A stretch of DNA of 64,000 nucleotides from Ailanthus altissimus (GCA_946807835.1 OX327711.1:12621501-12685500), one strand, 5' to 3'. Positions 36,780-49,803 are shown, counted from the stretch's first letter. Program-made: numbers and translations. Notes: generated by a model not told the origin, from the sequence alone.

Positions 36780-39700
36780 CTACAAATATTCTTCGATGGT
36801 TCCTTTCATTGAGATGGAATCCGATTCGTTTGACGCTTGTCTGACTGACGACGTGCTGTCGGGGGCTACATGTCCATATTTTTCAAATTCTTTGGGACTA
36901 TCCAATCGAACACTTGGCCAATCAGAAGTATTGGCTCGCTATAGGCACGAAATAAAGTCTTAAATGTGTAATAAGTCAAACAAAGACTCTCGCGTGATAA
37001 TCTTATTGTTAGAGTTGGTGCTTACGTGCCATTTCAATATAGTATGAATATTAATTATTTAGTATTTATACAATAAATATTTCGAATAGAAATTGTTAAT
37101 ATTATAATTATATGGTATAATGCTTGTAACATTATAGACATCGTATGATCTGAAGGAGTTCAAATTTGGTCTAAAGGAGTTTAGACCAAGGCTAAGAGTT
37201 AGCAATGCTGAGAGTTATAAATGTTAAATGTTAACGCTGTTAAGAGTTAGCAGGATATAAGAGTCAGCGAGGTCTAAAGAGTTAGAACCTTGTCTATAAT
37301 GGGACAAAGACCTGAGAGTATACTTGTAATGATATAATTGTAAAGAGTTGTAATAGGTGCTAAGAAATGTCATTATGTAAGTATGTCTCAAACTCAAAGT
37401 TCCTAATCTATGTTCACCAATGCGGGTTTATCGGTGAATTACTATAATATAGATTAGTGTATATCTATATCTGATTAGTTCAGATGGTTATTCTTAACTG
37501 ACTATGAGCTTAGAGCTTGTATAGGCATATGAGTATTCAGTTAGGACTGGATAATGAACAGACTCACAAGGACCTCAATAGATATCTTATGAAGCCGTCA
37601 AATGAGGTCTTCTCAAGTTGAGTAGTATTCGTAATCCTTTGACTTGAGCGCCACGGTGGTCTTGTGAGTAATCCACCATACTTTAGTTCCACATATGTTA
37701 GAGATCTTTTATGGTCTAACAGCTATGTGTCGCTGGGTATAGTCTGATGATTATGGAGTTCAGTGTGCGCAGATACGGGATCTGTCAGCTTACATAGGTA
37801 AGTTGTATATTTGATGCTCCGAGATTGTATTTCATAAAGTCTTATGGCCACAAGCATAAACCTAGGAAAAGATTATTCCATAGGGTTAAACAATATAGCA
37901 AAAGTGTTTGCGTATATTGTTTATCGATATAAGAATCTGGAGTTAAGTTTATGGATGAGCAAATAGAGATTTGACGGTGTTGATCTATATTCCCGCACAT
38001 CTAGAGTATAAATGATGAAAAGATTATACGTATATGATGTAACGTCAACTTGTATGGTCTAACACGCTGATTTGTAATATTTATAACGTGTGCGTAGGGC
38101 ATCGATTACGAATTCATGGAATAGTTCTATTTGACAAATCAGATGTGGACCTATGGAGTCCCAATATAAAATGTACTCTTTGTGCACTTGAGCAGTGTAC
38201 CGTATTGAATTGTTCAATATAGTAAAATTCAGCAATTTACTAAGGTTAAGTTAACTAAAGTATATGGTTAAATTATGAGACCAACTTTAGGTTAATTTGG
38301 TAACCTAATAAGGATATAAATATAATTTTATTTAATAATTATTTAATTATTAAATAATTAAAATAAATAATTATTTATTTAATTGTTAAATAATTAAAAT
38401 AAATATTTATTTATTTAATGGTTAAATAAATGATTTAACTTAACTATGATTAAAAGTTAACTATTTAGTTAAGTTAAGTTAACCTTACTTAATGGTTAAA
38501 TAAAGGTTAACCTAATCATGATTAAGTTAGTAAACTAGGGTTAAATTATTTAAATATTTATTTAACTTAAAGGTTAAGTTAAACCAACCTAACTAAGGTT
38601 AAATTTTAACTATAGTTAAGTTATATTAAATGCAAATTCAAATTTAAGTGAAATTAAAATGAAATACATGTTAAATTAAATGTTAATTAAATGTATTTAA
38701 TTTATATAAACAAAATGAATTAATTTTCATGAGTGAATAAGTGTTAAGTGTTTTTGGTTGACTAGAAAATTAAGAGAGAAATTGAGAATGAAAATTAAAA
38801 TGTTTCAAGAGTTAAAAACATTTTCTATTCATCATCTTCTTCAATTAATTTAACTATTAAAACATGAATTAAATTTATTTTTATTTAAAAGTTGAATAAA
38901 AAGAATAACAAATTTAACTAAGTTAAAGAGTTTAACTTTGAATTAAGTTTAAGAGTTAAACTAAATGCTGGATTAACATACTGCTATTCTAGACAATCAA
39001 ACCCACCCTTGTTGATTGCTAGGATTGATCAAAGTTTGCATTTCAAGTGGACTTCAAGAAATTAATCCAAAGGCTTCATGAGTTAATTTCTCAATCTCAT
39101 TTTTTATTTGATTAATATGTATTATATGTGTTTATTGTATAATTTTTATGCTTCCGCTATGCATATATATATATATGTATGTATGTGATATGTATATTTT
39201 TGTATGATGAACACATCCCACATGCAAGCACCCTAAAATAAACAATACCCAACACTTATGTATCTGCATACGATGAGTATATAGGGACAAGGCAGTTGTC
39301 GATAGTCAAACTTTCGACAGCTACATATTCTATTGAAAATGTCTACTTTCCAGTTTATGCCACCGTCATTGACTACAAATCGTGAAATATCAATAGAAAA
39401 AATTTTTGTTCGACTTATGTTATAATTATGTTTCATGACTTTGTGATAGGCCCAATTTGTCAAGACGGTCATCATATTTTATGCTGCCAATCATCTATGA
39501 TAAAATCACAATTGCATTAGCTTTTGTATCTATTCCACCAAATTTGTCACTGGAAGTTTTCTTGTTTAGTAGTCATGACGTCGTACCTTCTGAAAACACC
39601 AGCTGATCGAGCCTATCTTACTATACCAATATCCTCCTCCAAGTACTTAGTTACATCGGGTCTCATTTCTCATATCTTGTTTAATTAGTGTTGAAAATCA

Positions 39701-41104
39701 AGGACACGATATGTTTTGACAGTTGTAAAATAGGTAAACAAGTTTACCTATTTTTAAGACTTTTTCGATGGTAACTTATATTTTGTTACCAAATTTTCCT
39801 CAAAGTGAAAGATTCAGAGCCCATGATATGCATTTGGAAAACACACCCATATAGCTTTCTTAATACTGGCGTGTCGATTAGATATAAAAACAAAATTTAG
39901 ATGGTCATCAATTACTCTTCGCAGCTTGACCATAAACCACTCACAAGAAGCATCATTTTCTTAGTCAATAATCCCTATGCCAATAAAAATATCTGATTGT
40001 TTTCGTCTTTACAAATGGCCGCAAATATTGTACCAAGATAGGAACCTTTTAAAAATGTTTCATCTACTACAATCACCAGTTGGATGGATGAATTAAAACC
40101 TCTGATGCATAGTCCAGAGACAAAAAGAAATACGTGAAGTGATTGTCTGCATCAGTTTCCAAGTGATTAATCGTACTCAGGTTATTCTGTTGCAACATAT
40201 AGCTATATGCAAGAAGGAGTCTAAACAATTCATCTAGATCTCTTCTTATTAATCACAATGCACGCTCCTTAACTCGCCAAGGTGTAGTATATATTATCTG
40301 AACATCGAATTTTTCACGTATGTCTACTTGAATGTCCTTTGGTTTATAATTTCTATTGACCGATGTAAACTTATTTTTAATTACTTTAACAATAATATTG
40401 CTCTTGGCTTGCCGTGACCATCTCACAGTTGACCCAAACTACAAGTATGCTCTGCAACTACTCGCTTCACGATGAAAAAATGACACCTTTTCATTGACAC
40501 TTCTCGTAATCTCCATTTACATCTCTCATCATCACATTTCAACTCAAAACGAGCTTTAGTGGACTTGTAAACTCTAACGCTCCATTTACCCTTAATCGTA
40601 ACCATACTTATAGCCTCATGAATTTTATTGTTGTTGTTATACAACTTTCCCACAAACATATCTCTAATTCCAGTATAAGATATTTTTTTCGATATGTTCA
40701 AGTCAAATAGTAATATTTCAGGCTGGAACTGAAATCTATTTTCGACCTTAACCCTTTCTTCCTTCGAATAATCATTATTATCATATTATCGTCATCGTCA
40801 TCATCATTGCCATCGTCATCGTCATTATCATTGCCATCGTCATCGTCATCATTTTCATTCACAGTCGTTTCTCCATAATCAACATCATTATCATCATTTA
40901 TATCATTACCAACATCATAACTAATATTATAACCACGATCATCATTCTCGTACCTTCGTCATTTCTAGCATCATTACCAACACTATAGCCAAGATTAACA
41001 CCAATATCTCCATATATCTGATTATCATAATATGTGTAGACTGGTTGTTCATTAAACATTGTGGGAGAATAATGATAATCCTCTAGAGGATTTGACATAT
41101 ACAC
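36780..41104 (-). pseudogene. MULE B mudrA-like transposase, split by a solo LTR
   Basis: Read on the minus strand. A variable N-terminus (41104-40898) leads into a GAT/GAC repeat (40920-40770) that would encode a poly-Asp tract. Next is the MuDR N-terminal DNA-binding domain (40701-40423: FELKCDDERCKWRLR). The MULE transposase core spans about 40100-39780, with ENDASCEWF and VFISNRH, where the family has SDRH: the second catalytic Asp is replaced by Asn. A SWIM zinc finger follows (39330-39270: CSCRKFDYRQLPCPYI; the last ligand is normally His). The C-terminus is interrupted at 39255 by the LTR and resumes at 37006. There, FRAYSEPIL, a stop, then a PPTARRQSDKRQTNRIPS stretch match the typical end of MuDR transposases. 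Several stops are present. Confidence 0.8.
37007..39254 (+). mobile_element. Solo LTR, family S, copy 2
   Basis: A 2248-bp segment that begins TGTTAGAGTTGGTGCTTACG and ends ATACCCAACA. It is flanked by the exact 5-bp duplication CTTAT (37002-37006 and 39255-39259). Excision rejoins the two halves of the MULE transposase reading frame. It shares its start and much of its length with 1031-2782 and the inverted 54213-56280. The 38270-38620 stretch is a low-complexity series of GTTAAATAA/AAGTTAAC words. No coding region is present. Confidence 0.9.
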
Positions 41105-42149
41105 AGGGGTTGCAAACGAGAACTAATAGCATAGCCTTGTTTCTGCTTCATAGGTACTTCTACTTTATTTTCATATTCAGGAGCTCGAGCATCCATTGTT
41201 ACATATAGAGGTGTAACAAGATTCTTCTATAGGCTTAAAAACAATATCGCATCGTCGTCATTTTCAAGCAGAATATGTCTCAAATTTATAGTACTTGAAG
41301 GAACCTCGAACTTCAGAGTCACTTTATAATACATCTAATCAATTCTCAGAAGATGACAAACTCTTCTCAACAATGCTTCATATTTAATATTTTTTGAAAC
41401 TATCATATGCATATTTTGATATCTAATGTATCCCTTAAAATCATCATTAGAACTCTCTTATCTTCTCCCAAAGCATATAATGGTCAAAATTTACACCGTG
41501 ATAATATCAGCAGCACTTAAAAAAATAATGTCAAAAATAATTATTAATTTAGTATAATTATATATACAATTAAATTAAAAATAATACAAAATATTAAATA
41601 TATAAATACATATATACAAATATAAAATTAATATAAATAAATGAAAAAAAATTGACAACGCTACCACGTGGCGCCAAGCTACTACGCGCCTGGATGCGTG
41701 CGCATCAAGGCGCGTAGCAGCTTGGCACATACAGCCACTCGCCTATGTGTGGCTGCACCACGTTGGCATGTAGTGGCACCTCGCTTGCGTGTAGTGGTTT
41801 GCAAAATTGTTAGAATTCACCATTTGTTTACATTTTCGACCATTTCGGATTATTTTTGGGTCATTTTTGGTTCCTTATACTTAGTTTTAACATGTTTTAC
41901 ACTTTACTAACACTACATCTATATATTTGTAACAATTATATAAAAAAACTCAAAAATAAATAAAAATAAATTTAGGATAAAAACTTATTAATTTTTGAAT
42001 AATTTTAATTTTTTTAACTCTAATATTTAAAATATGTTAAGTTTGTAGTCAATCTATAAGTTTGAGAGAATTTTGAGAAAAAAAACGATAATGTTGATCG
42101 AGAGAGAATTGTGAGGGGGATTGTTGGCCGAGAGAAGATTGTTTTGTAA

Positions 42150-42179
<30 letters not shown>
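42150..42179. repeat. Run of 30 G
   Basis: Thirty consecutive G residues at the outer edge of the MULE B right terminal repeat, just before the Copia B fragment. Length in the assembly may be unreliable for such a homopolymer. Confidence 0.9.
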
Positions 42180-42180
<1 letters not shown>

Positions 42181-42197
42181 TAAGTGGAAAACCATCG

Positions 42198-42804
42198 GAT
42201 GCAATTGACCATTTTATCTCAAGTTGCAATCCTATTTTTCGCAATCGAACTAAACAATTGAATTGGAACTTCATTTTGTTAGGGGCAAAGTGCTGAATCA
42301 TGAACTTAACATTCAATATGCTGTTATAGATAATAAAATTACAAACATTTTTACCAAACTATTCACAACGCTGGCTAGCAAACTCATTGTTACTACTCGA
42401 CAATTAAGCTTGGAGGGTTGATATGAAAAACTCATCAGGCCACGTTTGCTGTCAAATGTGCTCATGGTAGGTTAGTAGGTTCAAAGAATTTGATGTGGTA
42501 TCAAAGTTTGTTAATTAAGTTGTTTTAGTTGTTATTTATTTTCCTACACAAAATTAATTGATTGTAAATCAGCATGTTTTCCTATTCAGATCAAGAAAAT
42601 AGCTCCATAAATACTAATGTAGTTAAGTTGTATGCTTACCTTATTTCTAATAAAGTCCAGAATTCACTCATTCAATTCCTCTGTTTGCTCTCTAAAAATA
42701 TACTCACCAATTTTCTAGAAAATCTTTGTTCATCTAGAAATCTTTGATTTCTCATTATGTGCCTCCACCTCTGCCTCTACCATGTCCCTATAGTTCCCCT
42801 AACA
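42198..42804 (+). mobile_element. Copia B, 3' remnant (RNase H end and 3' LTR)
   Basis: 42198-42423 encodes the end of a Copia RNase H domain: SSCNPIFRNRTKQ, then a one-base frameshift, ELHFVRGKVLNHELNIQY, NIFTKLF and a final LSLEG before TGA. About 85 bases later a 296-bp segment starts TGTTAATTAAG and ends CCCCTAACA (42509-42804). Matching TGTTA/TAACA ends, a TATA-like CATAAATA and an AATAAAG poly(A) signal in the middle fit a 3' LTR. The 5' part of this Copia is missing and its left edge abuts MULE B, so MULE B probably inserted into or deleted part of it. Confidence 0.7.
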
Positions 42805-43524
42805 ACAATATAATTCATTAACCTTACCAGAGTTAAATGGGTGGGATGTACCAATCTAGCCCTTTTTAATTTGGCCTAACTGGGTCGTAAAGTGGACTTA
42901 AGTTCGTTTTGCTAACTTAAAAAATGAAAATTTGAGTAAAGTATTCACTAGAGCTACTGAAATTGCAAAAGATAATTAGCTGTCGACATCTAATCACCAT
43001 TGACAGATTTTGTAAAGCCATATTTTGGTTCTAAATTTAAGTTAGTATTGTCTCTTAAGAATAAATTTATCATTAATTCAAGTGATTTTTTTAATCTTCT
43101 AATAGGCTTAAAACTTAAATGCCATATATTATTTGATGAGCTTCCAGCTTTACTCTCAAAGCTAAGATCAACTTGTAATATTAATCAAGTCATACCTCGA
43201 ATTAACTAAATTCATTTTGAGTTTGAGCAGCCCAATCCATTTAACATCTCTAATTTAGCAGTATGTGTGTTTTGAAACGCTGCAAAAAAAATGCAAGTTC
43301 AATTAATAATTACAAGGTTTTGAATTATTTTCTTTGGCTTCGGCCTTCATATGTTGTATTCCTGAAAGTTGGTGTAGAAAATGACTTGCTTCTAAACAGG
43401 GATTATAAAGTATTGTTCATTCAATATCACTACCAAAATTGAATCATTTTTGTTAGCTGCTGTTTCTTCCAAGCAGTTATCAAGAAAACAATAACAATCC
43501 CTAAAATAATTTATAAAGCAAACT
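42805..43524. other. AT-rich spacer between Copia B and Gypsy C
   Basis: No gene is supported. The 69-codon frame at 43000-43209 has no recognisable domain. Confidence 0.4.
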
Positions 43525-46500
43525 AAGTTCCTTGAACCTCAAAAAATTACTTTCACGCCCTTAATTTTTGAAAGAATTCCAAATATGATACTGTCTTCTT
43601 TCTTTGATAATGGCATAAGAACAAAATTGTAGTAGCGTAAAATTGTCTGATTTGAGATTTGGCTTGTCTATTTCTCTGTGGATAGCTGTGAGACAGAAAA
43701 CACTGTTGTATCTTAAATTTGTTACAAAAAAAGTTATAATTGTACTTACAAATTACTTCCCGTTATTAGATATTATTATTTGTGGCATGTCGAATCTAGT
43801 GATAAGGCTCTGCCAAATGAAGTTCTTTTTTTTTACTTTAGTTCCGATAATGTTGCTGTAAGCTTTTGCTTTTAACCATAAACTAATGTAATTAGTGGCT
43901 AATAAGACGAATTGTTTCCCTCTTACTACTATTGGGAGGGGTCCTACGATATCCATCCCTCATTTCATAAATGGTCAGGGACTGGATACTATTTTAAGGT
44001 TATCGGCAGGCTGGTGGACAAGTGTGGCATATTTCTGGCACCTTTCATATTTCTTGATGTATTCTATAGCGTCTCGTTTGATTGATGGCAAAAAGTATCC
44101 TTGTCATATTGCTTTGTGAGCGAAGATTTCGGCAATTGAATGGTTTCCAAATGAGCCTTTGTATATTTTTGCTATGATTTGGTGCCCTTTCTCAACTGGT
44201 ACGCATCTCATGTAGTTTCTTGAAAATGACTTTCTATATTGATTGTCATTGATGAGGGGGGAGCTTTCTGCGCTTGCTTAGAGACTCCCAACTTCTTTCC
44301 TATCTTCTGGGAAGCTTCCCTCATTTTAGAAACTCAATATAAGGGGTCATCCAATTTATTTAGTTGTGATTTCAAGTGTTTGTTCTATCGATTTGTTTCC
44401 TACATCTTTATCTTCGATTCTGATTTTTTCTTTTTCGATTAAAAGAACCATTTTAATTAAAATAAAGTTTGCTGATGAGGCTTCTTTGGCCAATTTTTCA
44501 GCTTTTATTTTCTTATCTTGGGATTTATTTGATGGTGATGTTTTAGAAATCGGATGCGATCTATTTTGCTAGGTCCAAGAGCTTTATCCAATCTTATTTT
44601 GTGGTGTAGTTCTTGTTCTATTGAGAAGTGACAAGCATATAGTCGGTAGTTATTTTCAAGCTTTCGATAGAGATAAGCTGAGCTATTTTTAGCCCTTCAA
44701 TCAGAGACTCATACTCAGCTTCATTTTTTATGTGGGGGCTTGAAGTTTAACGATATGTTCAAGTATCAGTACTTCCGGGCTATGTAAATGTTCTTAGAGT
44801 CTTGTTCCTTTGTTGTTGAGTGCTCTGTCGATATGCATTATCCAAGTCTTTATGACTTGTTCTGAGTCTGAAAGTAAAGAATCATTCAATGTTTCAGGTT
44901 CGCACTTGAGCAAGAAGTCAGCAAGAGCTTGCCCTTTTTTGTTAAAAAGCTTATATCCAGTTGGATCAACCCTATGGCCATCTTCATAACTCGTCCTACA
45001 ATGTTTGGCCTCGACAAGATTTATTTGATTGGGTATGAAGTATATTTGATAATCGAGTAAGCTTCAAAATAGCGTCGAGGTTTGTTCTTTACATGAGTGA
45101 GCACTAGAATGAATTCTTCTACTATTGAATAGCGAGTTTCAGGATCCGTAAGTGCTTTATTTGTGTAAAATATAAGCTTCTATTGCCTCTCTTCTTCTCC
45201 TACTAAAATTGCACTAACCATTTAAGTAGATACCACCAGGTAAAGATATAAAGTCTTTACCTTGGGAAGTGACGTTGAGAGGATCGAAGGGCTTTTCAGA
45301 TAGTCTTTGAGTTTCTATAAAACTTCTGTCTGTGCTAGACCTTATTTGTCTCCCTTCCTTGCCTTTAGAGCTTGGAAGAATAGTATACATCTATCTGACA
45401 TTTTAAAGATGAATTGGTTCATTGCTACGATTCTCCTTGTTAATGTCTGAATTTTTTTTTAAGGGTATGAGAGATTGTGAAGTTTTGTATTGCTTGAACT
45501 TGTGACGTCTACTTTAATTCTTTGTGCACTGATTATATACCCTAAAAAGGTTCCAAATAAGATACCAAAAGTGCACTTGGTTAGGTTCCCAAGACATCAA
45601 AGACTTCCTGTAGGTTGATAATGTGGTTTTTTGCCTTTTTGTTCTTGATCACAGTGTCGTCAATATAGGCTTCCACTGTTCATCTTATTAACATTTCGAA
45701 GACCTTGGTCACAAGTCATTAAAAGGTTGCTCTAACGTTTTTTAAGGCCAAAGGGTATTACTCTATAACAGTAGGTTCCTCTTTTTGTAATTAAGCTAGT
45801 TTTCTCTTTGTCCTCACTTGCCATTTTAATTTGATTATACCTACTATATAAGTCTAAGAATGATAGACATTCATACCCTGTGGTGGCAGCTACTATTTGA
45901 TCTATCTTTAACAGGGGGAAGAAGTCTTTGGGTGTGGCTTTATTGAGATTGGTATAGTCGACGCACACTCTTCATTTCCATTCTTTTTTTCCAATGACTA
46001 TTACATTAAAGAACCACTTAACGTAGTTTACTTCTTTGATGAATCCTATCTTCAATAATCGATCTACTTCGTCACTGATTATTTGATTTCTTTCAGATAC
46101 AAAACACCTAAATTTTTTTCTGACTGGCCTGTACCCTTCTCGGATGTTTACTTTGTGGCATATTACTTTTGAATCGATTCTGATTATACCTTTGTGGATC
46201 TAGGCGAAATATCTTTGTTTATTATTAAATGCTCTATTAATTATTATCTTTTTCCTTCGGTTAGATGAGTCTCTAGGAGAAATTTCTGACCAGGGGTCGC
46301 AGGGTAAGAATCATTTCTTCTATCTTTTCAGTGTTAGGCAGTATATACTCTTTCTTAGAAGGAACCCTTTTCGGCCACCAGTCAATTAATTGTTATTTTG
46401 AGCACGTGCCTTCCTTAGAAGGAAAAGCATTCTTGCCTTTTTTTTTGCCATAAACCCCTCCGAATTTTTCTTTTAGTTGTTAATGTAAGCTTTCAAAGAT

Positions 46501-48542
46501 TTGGCGTAACATTTCTTAGTCTGTAGTTGTTCATCCTTGATATCAATGATTTCCTTCTCTGCTACCGAGATGCACCAGACAACCTGATACAAAATGGATG
46601 GTACTGCTTCCATGTAATAGATCTAGAAATGATAGCAATAACATTATAGACACTAGGTGTTTGGACTACCAAGTACTTAACTTTCTACGTTCTTCTTACC
46701 GCGACTACAGGTAAAGTTATCACTCTTTTTACATGAACTTTTGCTCCTCTGAAGCTATCAGCTCAAGATTACACTATCTCAAGTTTTCAATTTTTAGGTC
46801 AAGTCCTTGGAAGGCTTCCCAATACAGGATGTCCGCATTACTACCGCCATCCATAAAGACTTATCTTATAATGGTTCCATTGATATTTATACTGACCACG
46901 AGTAAATCCAAATAGGGCATGGCGAGGTTGGTTAGATCTTCTCTTAAAAATCTAATTTTTCTAAGTCCTTGGGTGATTGTTTATAAGGCAACAATTTCAA
47001 TAACCCTACGGCATTAAATTTTGAAAGTCTTTTAGAACAAATGTCTCTACTCTTCCTCGGTTTATGATCTTTTAAAGGGTCTTCCATGCACCACTTCTAC
47101 ATGGAAACTATTGATTAGGTGCTTAGATACTAATGTTTGAAGTGATTCTTCAGTCTTTGTTGGTCCTTCAAGCATTAGAAGTACAAATTCATCTATTTCT
47201 TCTTCCAGTGGTTGTGTGGTCCTTGGTTGGATGTTAGAGTTGAATATAGAACCATGAATGAAGTTGATCCTCTATGTAGTTTTGATTCGTTGGTGCTTTT
47301 GTTGATTTTGGGATTTTTTTTGCCATAATTATTGCAAAATGGGTAGTGCTTTATTTTATCTCTTTTAACATTAGGCTTTGTATGGGCACTGATGACCCAG
47401 AATATACCAATGCCATTTAAGTTTGCCACTATCTGTTCTGTTGAGGTGTTGATTGGCATCAACGTTTATGTGGGTCACCGTGGTCTTTTATTGGTCCCTT
47501 TGCATTTTTGGTGACCAAGGTACTTCCCTTGTTGTACATTCATCTCTTATTTTAACTTTCTGGGGTGGTTTATCAACTTTATTTACTGTTATCACAAAAG
47601 TTTCTTTCTTTCTCGCAACTTTCACTTCTTCTTCCTTGGTCCATTATATGTATTTTTAATTAATTAATTTGAAAGAAGTAAAGTTCTTCTAAATTAAGTA
47701 TTTATGATAATGAGTGGAAGGTTTGATAGCCTTCTTATAAGCTTGTGCTGCTATTTTCAAGTCATAGCTCATGAGTTGACTCAATTCTTTATTGAAACAA
47801 TATAGGAAATTCTAAATAGATTTAATATCGCTCTAACTCATTGCAAATAAGTTTGATGTGGTCTTTTTGGTTTTCTAGCTCTATAGATATTTGTTGATAA
47901 ATTGCACGATCAGCTCCTCAAATAAAAAGATGGAATTCTATTCTAAGTTCTAGAACAAATTTAAGTAGGTCTTTCTAAACTTGAAAGGAATACTATACAC
48001 TTCAGCACTCTGTCATAGGCGTGCATGATCATTCTGGCATTAAAGTGGAATATATATCCTTCAGAATCATTAGTCCTATCAAACATGGGGAAATTGGGGA
48101 TGCTGAACCTTTCAAGCCTTAGAACAAGTCTTATAGTGTCGGTAAATGGGTCCTAGTTCATTCTTTTTGCCATAATGGAGATATCATTTGAATGTTCCGC
48201 TTTGGTTTTTTGGGTATACATACTTTCTGCCTTTATTAGTCATCATTTTCTTTTATTCTTGGGAGTTCTAAATTTGGTTCCCGAGTGGTGGTGGTGTTTA
48301 ATATTGTCCTTTTGGGAGCCATTTTAGAAGTTTGGGTTATGGTTAGGGGTGGGCAAATTTCCCGTACCTGACCCGTCCCGAAATTTTGGGTCAGGACGAG
48401 AACAGGAATTCTGTCCCAAATGGGCTGGGTCGGGTTTGGGAATTCTTAAACTTCCAAACCCGTTCGGGTATTCCCAAACGGGTTCAGAAATACCCGATCT
48501 GGTTGAGAATTCTCGACATTTTATTTTGTAAATAACAATTTT

Positions 48543-48583
48543 AAAACGACGCCGTTTCATGAGGCTTGAAACGGCGTCGTTTT
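48543..48583. repeat. Perfect 17-bp inverted repeat near hAT left end
   Basis: AAAACGACGCCGTTTCA at 48543-48559 pairs exactly with 48567-48583 around a 7-base loop. The core AACGACGCCGTT is itself a common subterminal word in plant DNA transposons. It may be a transposase or host-factor site. Confidence 0.85.
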
Positions 48584-48624
48584 GGTGAAGGAAAAATACA
48601 AATGAAATCGATTCTTCTCACTTC

Positions 48625-48880
48625 TCAGCTTGTTCTTTTCGCAGTTTCTAATTGTTCCTCTTCTCTCTCTCAAAATCTCACTGACGCCGACACAGCCCCC
48701 ACCTACCCAAGATGGACGCCACTGGTGACGAATGCCACCGAGCCAGTCGCAGTCCCCCCTACAGCCTTGTTCTTTTCTCAGTTTCTGATTTCTCGTTCCT
48801 CTTCTCTCTCTCAAAATCTCACCAATGCCGACACAACCCCCACCCACGCAAGATGGACGCCACCGAGCCAGGGCTAAGTG
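48625..48880 (+). repeat. Direct repeat in hAT leader (two units)
   Basis: Two imperfect units of about 120-140 bases share TTCCTCTTCTCTCTCTCAAA, then ATCTCAC, GCCGACACA and AGATGGACGCCAC. The second unit lacks part of the linker. This is a tandem duplication inside the 5' part of the element. Confidence 0.7.
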
Positions 48881-49590
48881 GAACAAGACCCTTGAAATTT
48901 GTGAATTACTGGCTCCCCTTGTGTATCCTCTGCAAGCATGTTTCAGGTAAGCAGGACATCAAGCAATCTTGATTTCAAGTTTCTTTTTTCTATTTATGAT
49001 TTTATGTATATTAGCTGAAACTCATTCAAATTTATGGTAGTTTAATAAAGAAATATTGATGATGCGTCTACTTGTTTATGGAACTTACCATGGGGATGAT
49101 TGTTGTAGTTACATAATTACAGTTTATAGGTTGAAGTCAGGCTATCTTAATTCATGTTGTGTTGCCTTGTTCAGATCTCCTGCTGCATGATCTGCTTTAC
49201 TTTAATTATTTTTAGGACCCGGGAACTTATTTGGGTTGTCAATTTAGTTAGTCAATTTATATGATATTATGGTGTTTTTGCATGTTTATATTTTGTTTTT
49301 GATTTTTTGTGCCATGCCTAATGTTTTTCACATGATTTGTTCAGCACCTCCCGTGAAGTTAATTGACTTACCTGGTTTGGATCAACGAATTATGGACGAA
49401 TCAATGGTGAGTGTTTGTCAATGGTTTTAGACCCTGTTCCGCTTTAAATATTCCTGTGGTTCAACGTTTATTCTTGTTTAGATGTTTTTGTATGTATTTT
49501 GAGTGAGGGAAACATGTGGCCAGTTGTGTGTGCTACTGTTTTTTATTGATATTTTACTGTTGTTTTAGAGCTGTATTGCTATTATTTTTG

Positions 49591-49803
49591 TTGTTGTTTT
49601 GCTACTGTTTGTATACTGTTTTATGATTGTTTTGTCATAATATTTGTTGCTTTTTTATTGATGCTTTGCTGCTGTTTTGGAGCTGTATTGCTACTATTTT
49701 TGTTGTTGTTTTGTTATTATTTATCTGCTGTTTTAGGATTGTTTTGCCATAATTTTTGTTGCTTTTTTATTGATGCTTTGCTGCTGTTTTGGGCTGTATA
49801 GCT
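49591..49803 (+). repeat. Tandem repeat, about 112-bp period, in hAT intron
   Basis: Nearly two copies of a T-rich unit containing TTGTTGCTTTTTTATTGATG and CTTTGCTGCTGTTTTGG. It lies just upstream of the intron acceptor TTTGTAG at 49864-49870. Confidence 0.75.

Larger units (their letters stand above)
32750..42180. mobile_element. MULE B with DUF1985/Ulp1 gene and mudrA-like transposase
   Basis: Terminal inverted repeats are visible: GTAGAGTTAAAAAATTAAAA at 32890 and TAAGTTTTTATCCTAAA at 32915, against their reverse complements at about 42000-42030 and 41970-41995. The element carries two genes that point at each other. One is a plus-strand gene with DUF1985 and a C48/Ulp1-type peptidase (33680-36240). 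The other is a minus-strand MuDR-type transposase (41104-36780). A solo LTR (37007-39254) splits the transposase. Without the LTR the element is about 7.2 kb. Plant MULEs with a captured Ulp1-like gene are known (the Kaonashi/KI-MULE type). The precise outer ends and the expected 9-11-bp target duplication are not resolved; the right end touches a run of 30 G. Confidence 0.82.
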
